Source of the DNA: Ruminococcus sp. | GTDB lineage: Bacteria > Bacillota > Clostridia > Oscillospirales > Ruminococcaceae | Assembly: GCA_017441505.1 (NCBI GenBank) | Contig: JAFRXL010000043.1 | Location: forward strand, 146,660-210,659 | Direction: 5' to 3' | DNA length: 64,000 nucleotides | Shown here: positions 33,590 through 42,132 of the stretch, one piece after another | Position numbering within the stretch: position 1 is the stretch's first letter | How the letters are laid out: each line of letters begins with the position of its first letter | Position numbers and translations under genes: made by a program | The notes under the pieces: generated by a model | Told to the model about the DNA's origin: nothing | Database searches by the model: none | Seen by the model: only the letters and a program-made list of their open reading frames with translations

Positions 33590-34972
33590 ATGTATATGGA
33601 TTACCGTATTGAACATGATTCAATGGGTGAGGTAAAAGTGCCTGCTGATAAGTACTGGGCGGCTCAGACAGAACGCAGTCACGAAAATTTTCTAATCGGT
33701 GTAGGCATAGAAACAATGCCGAGGGAGATAACTTACGCTTTTGGTATTCTGAAAAAGGCTGCGGCAATGGCTAACCATTCATTGAAGCCGGATAGAATGA
33801 CCGATGAAAAGCTTTCAGTTATATCTCAGGCTTGTGACGAAGTTATCAGCGGTTCTCTTAACGAGCATTTTCCGCTTGTTGTATGGCAGACCGGAAGCGG
33901 TACGCAGTCCAACATGAATGCTAACGAAGTTATAGCCAACAGAGGAAATGAACTTGCCGGGGAAAAGCTGCTTCATCCGAATGATGATATAAATATGAGT
34001 CAGTCCTCAAACGATACATTTCCGACCGCAATGCATATCGCAGCTGTACTTGCCATAGAGAATAAGGTCGTACCTGCTGTCGACACTCTTATCGCTACAT
34101 TCAAAAAGCTTGAAGCAGAAAATGAGGGCATCGTAAAAAGCGGACGTACTCATCTTCAGGACGCTACTCCGATAAAATTCTCTCAGGAGATAAGCGGCTG
34201 GAGAGCTTCTCTTGAGAAGGATAAGAAGATGCTCCTTTCAGCTTGTGAGGAGCTTAAAGAACTCGCTCTCGGCGGAACAGCAGTAGGTACCGGACTTAAC
34301 GCTCCGAAGGGATTTGCAGAAAAAGCTGCCGAGGCAGTAAGTGAGCTGACCGGAAAGAAGTTTATAACCTCACCAAATAAGTTCCACTCTCTTACATCAA
34401 AGGACGAGATAGTATTTGCTCATGGTGCTCTTAAAGCTCTTGCGGCTGACATGATGAAGATAGCTAACGATGTAAGATGGCTTGCATCCGGTCCGAGAGA
34501 CGGTCTTGGCGAGATATTTATCCCGGAGAACGAGCCGGGGTCATCTATCATGCCGGGAAAAGTAAATCCGACACAGTGCGAACAGGTAACAATGGTCGCA
34601 GTGCAGGTAATGGGAAATGATGTGACTGTAGGCATGGCTGCATCACAGGGCAACTTTGAGCTCAATGTTTTCATGCCTGTTTGTGCGTATAATTTCTTGC
34701 AGTCCGCAAGACTTCTTGCTGAGTCTATCACAAGCTTCAACAAGAACTGTGCTGTGGGAATAAAGGCAAACAAAGAAAAAATGCACCATAACCTGCATAA
34801 TTCACTAATGCTTGTAACAGCTCTCAATCCTTACATAGGGTACGAGAATGCTGCGAAAACAGCAAAGAAAGCCTTTAAGGACAATATTTCCCTTAAAGAA
34901 GCTTGTGTGGAGCTTGGCTTCCTCACAGCTGAAAAATTTGACGAGGTATTTCACCCAGAGGAAATGGTTTAA
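33590..34972 (+). CDS. fumC: Fumarate hydratase class II
   Basis: Oxygen-stable, iron-free fumarase converting malate and fumarate. The 460-aa product has the superfamily signature GSSIMPGKVNP and the class II motifs GSGTQSNMNANEV, SSNDTFPTAMH and the TxLQDATPI region (GRTHLQDATPIKFSQE). It begins with a GGGAGAGG site; an ATG two codons later could also be used. It is the first gene of the cluster hdrBCA-mvhD-flx-fumarate reductase, so in the cell it probably supplies fumarate from malate to the reductase encoded downstream. Confidence 0.95.
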   Translation: MYMDYRIEHDSMGEVKVPADKYWAAQTERSHENFLIGVGIETMPREITYAFGILKKAAAMANHSLKPDRMTDEKLSVISQACDEVISGSLNEHFPLVVWQTGSGTQSNMNANEVIANRGNELAGEKLLHPNDDINMSQSSNDTFPTAMHIAAVLAIENKVVPAVDTLIATFKKLEAENEGIVKSGRTHLQDATPIKFSQEISGWRASLEKDKKMLLSACEELKELALGGTAVGTGLNAPKGFAEKAAEAVSELTGKKFITSPNKFHSLTSKDEIVFAHGALKALAADMMKIANDVRWLASGPRDGLGEIFIPENEPGSSIMPGKVNPTQCEQVTMVAVQVMGNDVTVGMAASQGNFELNVFMPVCAYNFLQSARLLAESITSFNKNCAVGIKANKEKMHHNLHNSLMLVTALNPYIGYENAAKTAKKAFKDNISLKEACVELGFLTAEKFDEVFHPEEMV

Positions 34973-34995
34973 TATACACGAAAGGAAGCGTACAT

Positions 34996-35793
34996 ATGAA
35001 TACTTTCACATACTATCCAGGCTGTACGCTCAGGACCAAAGCTAAAGATCTTGATACTTACGCAAGATCTTCCGCTGAGGCTCTTGGTATCGCTCTTGAA
35101 GAGCCTGCTGACTGGCAGTGCTGCGGCGGAGCGTATACAACAGCTAAGGATGAGATCGCAACAAAGCTCTCAGCAGTAAGAACTCTCAACGCTGCTAAAG
35201 AGCACGACAGACCGCTTATCACAGTCTGTTCAGCTTGTCACAACGTGATAAAGCAGACTAATTATGACATTATCAATGATGAGGATATGGCTTCAAAGAT
35301 AAATAATTATCTGAAGCTCGCAGAGCCTTATAACGGCGAGACAACTGTGTATCACTATCTTGAAATGCTCAGGGATGTAGTTGGTTTCGATAACCTTGCA
35401 CAAAAGGTAGTAAACCCATTCAAGGGCAAAAAGATAGCAGCATACTACGGATGTCTTCTTCTCCGTCCATCAAAGGCACTGGCAATGGATGATCCTGAAA
35501 ATCCAACAATAATGGAGGATTTCATCAAAGCTATCGGCGGAACTCCCGTTATTTACGCCCAGAGAAATGAGTGCTGCGGCGGATATATCACTATGGAGGA
35601 CAAGGCTCAGGCATCAAAGAGAAGCAACGCAGTTATGACCTCAGCTGAGGATCAGGGGGCTGATATGATCATCACCGCCTGTCCATTGTGTCTCTACAAT
35701 CTGAAGAAGAATTCAGATTCAGAGCTTCCGGTATATTACTTCACAGAGCTTCTTGCTGAGGCTCTCGGACTCAAGGAGGGTAACAATGAATAA
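34996..35793 (+). CDS. hdrB: Heterodisulfide reductase subunit B-like (HdrB)
   Basis: The 265-aa product has two CCG domains, each Cx(n)CCGx(n)CxxC, as in HdrB, which bind the noncubane [4Fe-4S] clusters at the disulfide-reducing site. The first has YYPGCTLR, QCCGGAY and CSACHNV; the second has YYGCLLLRP, ECCGGYI and CPLCLYN. In methanogens HdrB reduces CoM-S-S-CoB; bacteria lack that substrate, so here the electron acceptor must differ. The gene starts 23 bp after fumC and overlaps hdrC by 8 nt. Confidence 0.92.
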   Translation: MNTFTYYPGCTLRTKAKDLDTYARSSAEALGIALEEPADWQCCGGAYTTAKDEIATKLSAVRTLNAAKEHDRPLITVCSACHNVIKQTNYDIINDEDMASKINNYLKLAEPYNGETTVYHYLEMLRDVVGFDNLAQKVVNPFKGKKIAAYYGCLLLRPSKALAMDDPENPTIMEDFIKAIGGTPVIYAQRNECCGGYITMEDKAQASKRSNAVMTSAEDQGADMIITACPLCLYNLKKNSDSELPVYYFTELLAEALGLKEGNNE

Positions 35794-36169
35794 GAACCTC
35801 AAGGAACAAGTTCTTCGTGCCAGCGGAGTTAATGTTCTTAAATGTATGCGTTGCGGAAAGTGCTCCGGCACCTGCCCCTCCTACGATGAAATGGAATATC
35901 ATCCGCATCAGTTTGTGTATATGGTAGAGAAAGGCGATATAGAGCCGCTTCTGAACTCAAAGTCACTTTATAAATGCCTTACCTGCTTTGCTTGTGTAGA
36001 GAGATGTCCAAGAAATGTCGAGCCTGCAAAGGTCGTAGAAGCAGTAAGACTTGCCGCAGTACGTCAGCAGGGCAACAACCATATGTCACCGGCACAGCTT
36101 CCGGAAATGCTCGATGATGACCTGCCGCAGCAGGCTATCGTAACTGCATTCAGAAAATACGTAAAGTAA
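35786..36169 (+). CDS. hdrC: Heterodisulfide reductase subunit C-like (HdrC)
   Basis: Small ferredoxin-like subunit of 127 aa with two [4Fe-4S] motifs, CMRCGKCSGTCPSY and CLTCFACVERCPRN. It should pass electrons from HdrA to HdrB. I chose the ATG at 35786, which overlaps the hdrB stop and has AAGGAGGG upstream; an in-frame codon at 35753 lies inside hdrB and has no ribosome site. hdrA follows after 15 bp. Confidence 0.92.
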   Translation: MNKNLKEQVLRASGVNVLKCMRCGKCSGTCPSYDEMEYHPHQFVYMVEKGDIEPLLNSKSLYKCLTCFACVERCPRNVEPAKVVEAVRLAAVRQQGNNHMSPAQLPEMLDDDLPQQAIVTAFRKYVK

Positions 36170-36184
36170 GGAGGAGATATTACT

Positions 36185-38176
36185 ATGCAGAGAATAGGTG
36201 TATTTGTCTGTCATTGCGGAACGAATATAGCTGCAACAGTTGACGTGAAAGCTGTCGCAGAGGCACTCGGTCACGAGCCGGGAGTAGTCATCTCCCAGGA
36301 CTATCAGTATATGTGTTCTGAATCGGGACAGAATCTCGTAAAGAACGCTATAAAAGAACACAGCCTTACCGGTGTTGTAATATGTTCATGCTCACCAAGA
36401 ATGCATGAGAACACTTTCAGAAAAGCAGCAGCTGCTGCCGGACTTAACCCATACCTCGTAGAGATAGCAAATATCCGTGAACAGTGTTCATGGATACACA
36501 AGGATATAGCTACAGCCTCTGAAAAAGCAATAATCCTCGGCAGAGCTGCCATAGCTAAGGTACATCTCAATGCACCTCTTATAGCAGGCGAAAGTCCTGT
36601 AGCCAAGAGAGCTCTCGTTATCGGCGGAGGTATCGCAGGTATCCAGACTGCTCTTGATATTGCAGAAGCAGGATTCGATGTTGACATCGTAGAAAAACAG
36701 CCTACTATCGGCGGTAAAATGGCTCAGATAGACAAGACTTTCCCGACTCTTGACTGTGCCGCTTGTATCCTTACACCAAAAATGGTCGAGGCTTCACAGA
36801 ATGAGAAAATACATATCCACTCATTCAGTGAAGTAACAGATGTAAAGGGATTCGTAGGTAACTTCACTGTTACAATAAAAAAGAAAGCTCGTTTTGTTGA
36901 CGAGACTAAGTGTACCGGATGCGGACTTTGTACAGAAAAATGTCCTATGAAGAAAGTTCCTAATGAGTTCAATATGGGACTCGATAACAGAACAGCAATA
37001 TATATCCCTTTTGCTCAGGCAGTACCGAAGGTCGCAACTATCGACCCTAATTACTGTATGATGCTTAAAAACGGCAAATGCGGAGTTTGCTCAAAGGTAT
37101 GTTCAGTCGGAGCTATCAACTATAAGCAGCAGGACAGATTCATTGAAGAAAAATACGGTGCTATCGTAGTTGCTACCGGATTCAATCCTATAAAGCTCGA
37201 TAAATATGATGAATTCGCATATAACCAGTCGCCTGATGTTGTTACATCACTTGAACTTGAAAGACTTATGAATGCTGCCGGACCTAACGGCGGTACACTC
37301 CTTCGTCCTTCTGATAAGACACATCCTCACAAGATAGTATTTGTGCAGTGCGTTGGTTCAAGATGCGACGACAGCAAGGGTAAGCCTTATTGCTCAAAGA
37401 TATGCTGTATGTATACAGCTAAGCACGCAATGCTTATCCGTGAGAAATATCCGGATACAGAAGTATATGTATTCTATATCGACGTTCGTACTCCGGGCAA
37501 GAACTTTGACGAGTTCTACCGCAGAGCTGTAGAGCAGTATAACGTACATTACATAAAGGGCATGGTCGGCAAGGTAACTCCTAAGAGCGACGGAAAACTT
37601 GCAGTTCAGGCGTCTGACCTTCTCTCAAATGAGCAGCTCCACATCGATGCTGACATGGTAGTGCTTGCAGCTGCCATTGAACCGGACAAAACTGCACGTC
37701 CGCTTGCAACAATGCTCACGACACAAATGGATACAAACGACTTCTTCACTGAAGCACATCCTAAGCTTCGTCCTGTAGAGAGTGCAACAGCAGGTATATT
37801 CCTTTCCGGTGCCTGTCAGGGTCCAAAGGACATTCCGGAGACCGTAGCACAGGCAAGTGCAGCCGCAGCAAAGGCTATCGGACTTCTCTGCAAGAACAGT
37901 ATTACCTGCAATCCGTGTGTTGCTCATTCAGATGAGCTTATGTGCAACGGCTGTTCATCATGCGAAAAGGTTTGTCCATACGGTGCTATCACATATATCG
38001 ATAAAGAGTTCAGAATGCCTGACAGAACAACTGCAATACGCAGAGTTGCAAGTGTCAATCCGGCTGTGTGTCAGGGATGCGGAGCTTGTACTGTTGCTTG
38101 TCCGTCAGGTGCTATGGACCTCAACGGCTTCTCTAACAGTCAGATAATGGCGGAGGTAGATGCAATATGCAAATGA
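36185..38176 (+). CDS. hdrA: Heterodisulfide reductase subunit A-like flavoprotein (HdrA)
   Basis: The 663-aa product has the HdrA order: N-terminal GVFVCHCGTNIA, an FAD domain with VIGGGIAGIQTALDIAEAG (about 143-161), an internal ferredoxin motif CTGCGLCTEKCP (about 243), a C-terminal double ferredoxin (CNGCSSCEKVCP and CQGCGACTVACP). HdrA is the flavin-based electron-bifurcating centre of Hdr complexes. Extra cysteine motifs (CAACILTP; CVGSRCDDSKGKPYC) are also present. It overlaps mvhD by 10 nt, so the subunits are made together. Confidence 0.93.
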   Translation: MQRIGVFVCHCGTNIAATVDVKAVAEALGHEPGVVISQDYQYMCSESGQNLVKNAIKEHSLTGVVICSCSPRMHENTFRKAAAAAGLNPYLVEIANIREQCSWIHKDIATASEKAIILGRAAIAKVHLNAPLIAGESPVAKRALVIGGGIAGIQTALDIAEAGFDVDIVEKQPTIGGKMAQIDKTFPTLDCAACILTPKMVEASQNEKIHIHSFSEVTDVKGFVGNFTVTIKKKARFVDETKCTGCGLCTEKCPMKKVPNEFNMGLDNRTAIYIPFAQAVPKVATIDPNYCMMLKNGKCGVCSKVCSVGAINYKQQDRFIEEKYGAIVVATGFNPIKLDKYDEFAYNQSPDVVTSLELERLMNAAGPNGGTLLRPSDKTHPHKIVFVQCVGSRCDDSKGKPYCSKICCMYTAKHAMLIREKYPDTEVYVFYIDVRTPGKNFDEFYRRAVEQYNVHYIKGMVGKVTPKSDGKLAVQASDLLSNEQLHIDADMVVLAAAIEPDKTARPLATMLTTQMDTNDFFTEAHPKLRPVESATAGIFLSGACQGPKDIPETVAQASAAAAKAIGLLCKNSITCNPCVAHSDELMCNGCSSCEKVCPYGAITYIDKEFRMPDRTTAIRRVASVNPAVCQGCGACTVACPSGAMDLNGFSNSQIMAEVDAICK

Positions 38177-38613
38177 ATGAAAATAAAGAATTTGAGCCGC
38201 TGATAGTTGCATTCTGCTGCAACTGGTGTTCCTATGCAGGAGCAGATCTTTCCGGTACAAACAGACTTAATTACCCGACTAATGTAAAGATAATCAGAGT
38301 TCCTTGTTCATGCAGAGTTAATCCTATGTTTATCCTGCGTGCTTTCCAGAGAGGTGCAGACGGAGTTATCCTCTGCGGATGTCACCCGGGGGACTGCCAC
38401 TATACTTCAGGCAACTATTTCACAAGAAGAAGAATGACCCTTCTTTTCAGTATGCTTGATTTCCTCGGAATTGAAAGAGACAGAACAAGAGTTGAATGGG
38501 TATCAGCAGCAGAAGGTGCTAAGTTTGCAGCTACTATGAATGAATTCACAGAAGCAGTAAAAAAACTTGGTCCTAACCGCAGATTGGAGGATTTACGATG
38601 CAGGAAGCAATAA
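38167..38613 (+). CDS. mvhD: MvhD/FlxD-type [2Fe-2S] electron-transfer subunit
   Basis: The 148-aa product matches the hydrogenase delta subunit family: FCCNWCSYAGADLSG near the N-terminus, VPCSCRVNP, and GCHPGDCHYTSGNYF. In MvhADG-HdrABC and in FlxABCD-HdrABC this protein links the electron-donating module to HdrA. No hydrogenase large or small subunit gene is present here, which points to the Flx (NAD(P)H) version. It overlaps hdrA at its start and the next gene at its end (16 nt). Confidence 0.9.
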   Translation: MQMNENKEFEPLIVAFCCNWCSYAGADLSGTNRLNYPTNVKIIRVPCSCRVNPMFILRAFQRGADGVILCGCHPGDCHYTSGNYFTRRRMTLLFSMLDFLGIERDRTRVEWVSAAEGAKFAATMNEFTEAVKKLGPNRRLEDLRCRKQ

Positions 38614-39569
38614 TAAATAAAGCAAAACAGCTTCTGGCTGACGGCACTGTAGATCGTGTGATCGGCTGGAAAAAGGGAGAGTTCGCTTACGATATTACTC
38701 CGGCAGTTTTTGGATCAGCTGAAGAGATAGATGCTGATTTTGTGTATGATGATTTTACATCTGCCAATGTTTCAAAGTATCTTGTCAAAGAGACTAAGAA
38801 AGAGGGAAAGGTCCTTGTTTTCCTTAAACCTTGCGATACATACAGTCTGAATCAGCTCATTAAGGAGCACAGAGTTGACCGTGAAAAGGTATATGTTGTC
38901 GGAATACCTGGCGGTCCTAAGCTTGATATTGAAAAGATAAAGGCTAAGGGCATAAGCGGAATCCTCAGCGTAAAGAATGAGAATTATACTCTGAAAATAG
39001 AAACTATCTACGGCGAGGAGACTATGCCGTTCAGCGAGGCTATACTCGATAAGTGTGCATCATGCAAGAGCAAAAAGCACGTAGTTTATGACGAGCTGAT
39101 AGGTGAGGACGGAGAAGTCCTTGAGTCAAACCGCTTCGATATGGTGGAACAGCTTGAAAATATGACAGCTGAGGAACGCTATAATTTCTGGAGAGAGCAG
39201 CTTTCAAAGTGTATCCGCTGCAATGCGTGCCGCAACGTCTGTCCTGCCTGCACTTGTGAGAAGTGCGTATTCGATAATCCTACCTCAGGTGTTGAGAATA
39301 AGGCTGCTTCAGACAGCTTTGAGGAGAATATGTTCCACATCATCCGAGCTTTCCATGTTGCCGGAAGATGTACCGACTGCGGCGAGTGTTCAAGAGTTTG
39401 CCCTCAGAATATACCGCTCCACCTCCTCAACAGAAAGTTCATCAAGGATATAAATTCGCTTTACGGTGAGTATCAGGCAGGCGAGGATACAACATCCCGT
39501 GCTCCGCTTACAAACTATACTTTTGATGACTGCGAAGCAAGTATCGTACATGAAAGGGGAGTTGAGTAA
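38598..39569 (+). CDS. Iron-sulfur subunit, FrhB-like/FlxC-like
   Basis: The 323-aa product has an N-terminal region like coenzyme F420 hydrogenase beta/FdhB relatives (FLKPCDTYSLNQLI; CASCKSKKHVVYDEL) and a C-terminal double ferredoxin (CIRCNACRNVCPACTC and CTDCGECSRVCPQ). It lies between mvhD and the AsrA-like gene, the position of the additional Fe-S subunit in flx clusters. It shares one base with the next start. The assignment as FlxC rests on gene order and domain type. Confidence 0.75.
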   Translation: MQEAIINKAKQLLADGTVDRVIGWKKGEFAYDITPAVFGSAEEIDADFVYDDFTSANVSKYLVKETKKEGKVLVFLKPCDTYSLNQLIKEHRVDREKVYVVGIPGGPKLDIEKIKAKGISGILSVKNENYTLKIETIYGEETMPFSEAILDKCASCKSKKHVVYDELIGEDGEVLESNRFDMVEQLENMTAEERYNFWREQLSKCIRCNACRNVCPACTCEKCVFDNPTSGVENKAASDSFEENMFHIIRAFHVAGRCTDCGECSRVCPQNIPLHLLNRKFIKDINSLYGEYQAGEDTTSRAPLTNYTFDDCEASIVHERGVE

Positions 39570-40588
39570 TGCTAAGAATATCACTTGATAAGATCGACGA
39601 ATTATTTGAAGCTGTAAATTCTCAGCAGGCTCTCTATATCCCTACTGACCGCAAAGACGGTGCAGCTGAGTACAAAAAGTACGAGAGCGGCATGAAAATG
39701 AGCAATAAGCTCAATACAGTCCGCAGTGCAAAAGACTTCTTCTTCCCACAGACTGAAAATCTTGTAGAGTTCAAGATGGAAGGAAAAAAGATAGAAGTCA
39801 AGGACATCAGAGAGGAATCTGAAGATTTCGTTATCTTTGGAGTTCGTGCCTGCGACGCAAGAAGCTTCACGATCCTTGATAAAGTCTACCTTGTTGAGCC
39901 TGTTGACAGCTTCTATAAAAATCGCCGTGACCACGGTACAGTAGTTACTATGGCTTGTACAAGACCTTCCGAGACCTGTTTCTGTCAGACTTTCGGCATC
40001 GACCCTACTGCTCCCGAAGGGGACGCAGCTTGCTGGAGCGACGGTTCATTCCTTTATTTCAAAGCAAATACTGACAAGGGACAGAAGTTCATAGATTCTA
40101 TCAGCTCACTCCTTGATGACGGCGATACCGCTGAGCTTGACAAGGCTATAGAAAAGACTAAAACAATAATGTCGAAGCTTCCTCTTGCAAACCTCTCAAC
40201 AGAGAATTTCGGAGGAGACAAGCTCAACGAATACTTCAATTCCGATAAGTGGGGAGAGCTTTCTGAAAGCTGTCTCGGCTGCGGTACCTGCACTTTTGTT
40301 TGCCCGACCTGTCAGTGCTATGACATCAAGGACTTCAACACAGGCGACGGTATCAAGCGTTTCCGCTGCTGGGATTCATGTATGTATTCAGACTTTACCA
40401 AAATGGCTCACGGAAATCCAAGACTTACTCAGCTTGAACGTTTCCGTCAGAGATTCATGCATAAGCTCGTATATTTCCCGAAGAATAATGAGGGAGAATT
40501 CGGCTGTGTAGGATGCGGAAGATGTCTTTCCAAGTGTCCTATCTCAATGAATATAGTCAAGGTAATGAAAGCATTGGAGGTAAAGTGA
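39569..40588 (+). CDS. 4Fe-4S dicluster subunit, AsrA-like/FlxB-like
   Basis: The 339-aa product resembles anaerobic sulfite reductase subunit A. Its ~220-residue N-terminal part contains FGVRACDARSFTILDKVY and CFCQTFGIDP. A C-terminal double ferredoxin has CLGCGTCTFVCPTCQCYD and CVGCGRCLSKCP. In Asr and Flx complexes this subunit pairs with the FAD/NAD(P)H subunit encoded next. No siroheme subunit (AsrC) follows, so sulfite reduction is not the role. Its stop overlaps the next ATG (TGATG). Confidence 0.8.
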   Translation: MLRISLDKIDELFEAVNSQQALYIPTDRKDGAAEYKKYESGMKMSNKLNTVRSAKDFFFPQTENLVEFKMEGKKIEVKDIREESEDFVIFGVRACDARSFTILDKVYLVEPVDSFYKNRRDHGTVVTMACTRPSETCFCQTFGIDPTAPEGDAACWSDGSFLYFKANTDKGQKFIDSISSLLDDGDTAELDKAIEKTKTIMSKLPLANLSTENFGGDKLNEYFNSDKWGELSESCLGCGTCTFVCPTCQCYDIKDFNTGDGIKRFRCWDSCMYSDFTKMAHGNPRLTQLERFRQRFMHKLVYFPKNNEGEFGCVGCGRCLSKCPISMNIVKVMKALEVK

Positions 40589-41418
40589 TGAACAGTAACG
40601 ATACATTGATCCCATATATCGGCGTCGTTACAGATATTCGTATCGACACTCCCGATGTAAAAACATTCCGAGTTGAAGCTCCGGAGGGCGGCAAGGTCTT
40701 TGAGCATATGCCAGGACAGTGTGCAATGCTTTCTATCCCAGGTGTAGGCGAGGCAATGTTCTCGATAACATCATCCCCTACAAACAAAGAGTTCATGGAG
40801 TTCAGCATCAAGAAGTGCGGATGCCTTACAAACTGGCTCCACGCAATGGATGTCGGACAGATGATAACTATCAGAGGACCATACGGCAATGCATTCCCTG
40901 TTGAAACAGAGCTCAAGGGAAAAGACCTTCTCTTTATTGCCGGAGGTATCGGACTTGCTCCGCTTCGTTCGGTTATAAATTACGTCCGTGATAACAGAGA
41001 TAACTACGGTGATGTTCAGATAGTATACGGCTCACGCTCAAAGGATGACCTTGTTGATTACAAGGAGATACTCGATGAATGGATGAGCGACAAGGGTATA
41101 GACGTAAACCTCACTATCGATAATCCGCAGGAAGGCTGGGACGGTCACGTAGGATTCGTTCCTAACTATGTAAAAGAACTTAATCCTTCTACAAGCAAGA
41201 CTGTTCTCGTCTGCGGACCGCCTATAATGATAAAGTTTACTCTTGCCGGTCTTAAAGAGCTTGGCTTTACAGAGACTCAGGTGTATACTACTATGGAACT
41301 TCGTATGAAATGCGGTGTCGGAAAATGCGGAAGATGCAACATAGGAAATAAATATGTGTGCAAGGACGGCCCTGTTTTCCGTTTCGATCAGCTTGACGAG
41401 CTGCCGGATGAATATTGA
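40588..41418 (+). CDS. NAD(P)H/FAD oxidoreductase subunit, FlxA/AsrB-like
   Basis: The 276-aa product has a ferredoxin-NADP reductase fold: an FAD-binding barrel (FSITSSPTNKEF; RGPYGNAFPVE), an NAD(P) domain (IAGGIGLAPLRSVINYV; VCGPPIMIKFT), and a C-terminal [2Fe-2S] cysteine set (KCGVGKCGRCNIG, then VCKDGPVF). It is the likely NADH entry point of the whole complex. The ATG at 40588 overlaps the upstream stop and has GGAGG just before it. The fumarate-reductase-like genes follow after 18 bp. Confidence 0.85.
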   Translation: MNSNDTLIPYIGVVTDIRIDTPDVKTFRVEAPEGGKVFEHMPGQCAMLSIPGVGEAMFSITSSPTNKEFMEFSIKKCGCLTNWLHAMDVGQMITIRGPYGNAFPVETELKGKDLLFIAGGIGLAPLRSVINYVRDNRDNYGDVQIVYGSRSKDDLVDYKEILDEWMSDKGIDVNLTIDNPQEGWDGHVGFVPNYVKELNPSTSKTVLVCGPPIMIKFTLAGLKELGFTETQVYTTMELRMKCGVGKCGRCNIGNKYVCKDGPVFRFDQLDELPDEY

Positions 41419-41436
41419 TGATAAGGAGCAAACAAC

Positions 41437-42120
41437 ATGGATAATATGATTAATGTTTACCTGTTCGGTAAGAAGTATCAGGTGCCGGCAGGACTTACAA
41501 TAATGACAGCAATGGAATACGCAGGCTATGAACTCGTAAGAGGATGCGGATGCAGAAACGGTTTCTGCGGAGCCTGTGCTACGATATACAGGATAAAAGG
41601 CGAGTCTGAACTCCACGGATGTCTTGCCTGTCAGACAGAGGTACAGGAAAATATGTACGTTGCAACTCTGCCTTTCTTCCCGCTTGAAAAGAAAATATAC
41701 AGCATAGAGGAGATCAAACCGGATCAGCAGGTAATGATGCAGCTCTACCCTGAGATATATGCCTGTGTAGGATGTAACGCTTGCACTAAGGCTTGTACTC
41801 AGGAACTCAATGTTATGCAGTATATCGCATACGCCCAGAGAGGCGAGTACGACAAGTGTGCTGAGGAGAGCTTCGACTGTGTAATGTGCGGAGTATGTTC
41901 ATCACGCTGTCCTGCCGGGATCTCACATCCACAGGTCGCTATGCTTGCAAGAAGACTCAACGGTAAGTACATAGCTCCTGAATGTCAGCATCTTGCAGAC
42001 CGTGTAAACGAAGTCAATGAGGGCATCTATGATGAGAAAATGGCTGAGCTTATGGCAAAAGCTGTCGACAGTGTACAGGAACTCAAAGATATGTACAATA
42101 ACAGAGAGATAGAAAAGTAA
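41437..42120 (+). CDS. Fumarate reductase/succinate dehydrogenase iron-sulfur subunit-like
   Basis: The 227-aa product has an N-terminal plant-type [2Fe-2S] domain (GCGCRNGFCGACA, then HGCLACQTEV) and a C-terminal pair of ferredoxin motifs (CVGCNACTKACTQ and CVMCGVCSSRCP). This layout matches SdhB/FrdB/TfrB, but both C-terminal motifs are ferredoxin-like, so the usual [3Fe-4S] site next to a quinone is not obvious. That fits a soluble enzyme without quinone. The flavoprotein gene follows after 12 bp. No membrane-anchor subunit gene (SdhC/FrdC) is present. Confidence 0.85.
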   Translation: MDNMINVYLFGKKYQVPAGLTIMTAMEYAGYELVRGCGCRNGFCGACATIYRIKGESELHGCLACQTEVQENMYVATLPFFPLEKKIYSIEEIKPDQQVMMQLYPEIYACVGCNACTKACTQELNVMQYIAYAQRGEYDKCAEESFDCVMCGVCSSRCPAGISHPQVAMLARRLNGKYIAPECQHLADRVNEVNEGIYDEKMAELMAKAVDSVQELKDMYNNREIEK

Positions 42121-42132
42121 GGAGGAGCAGAG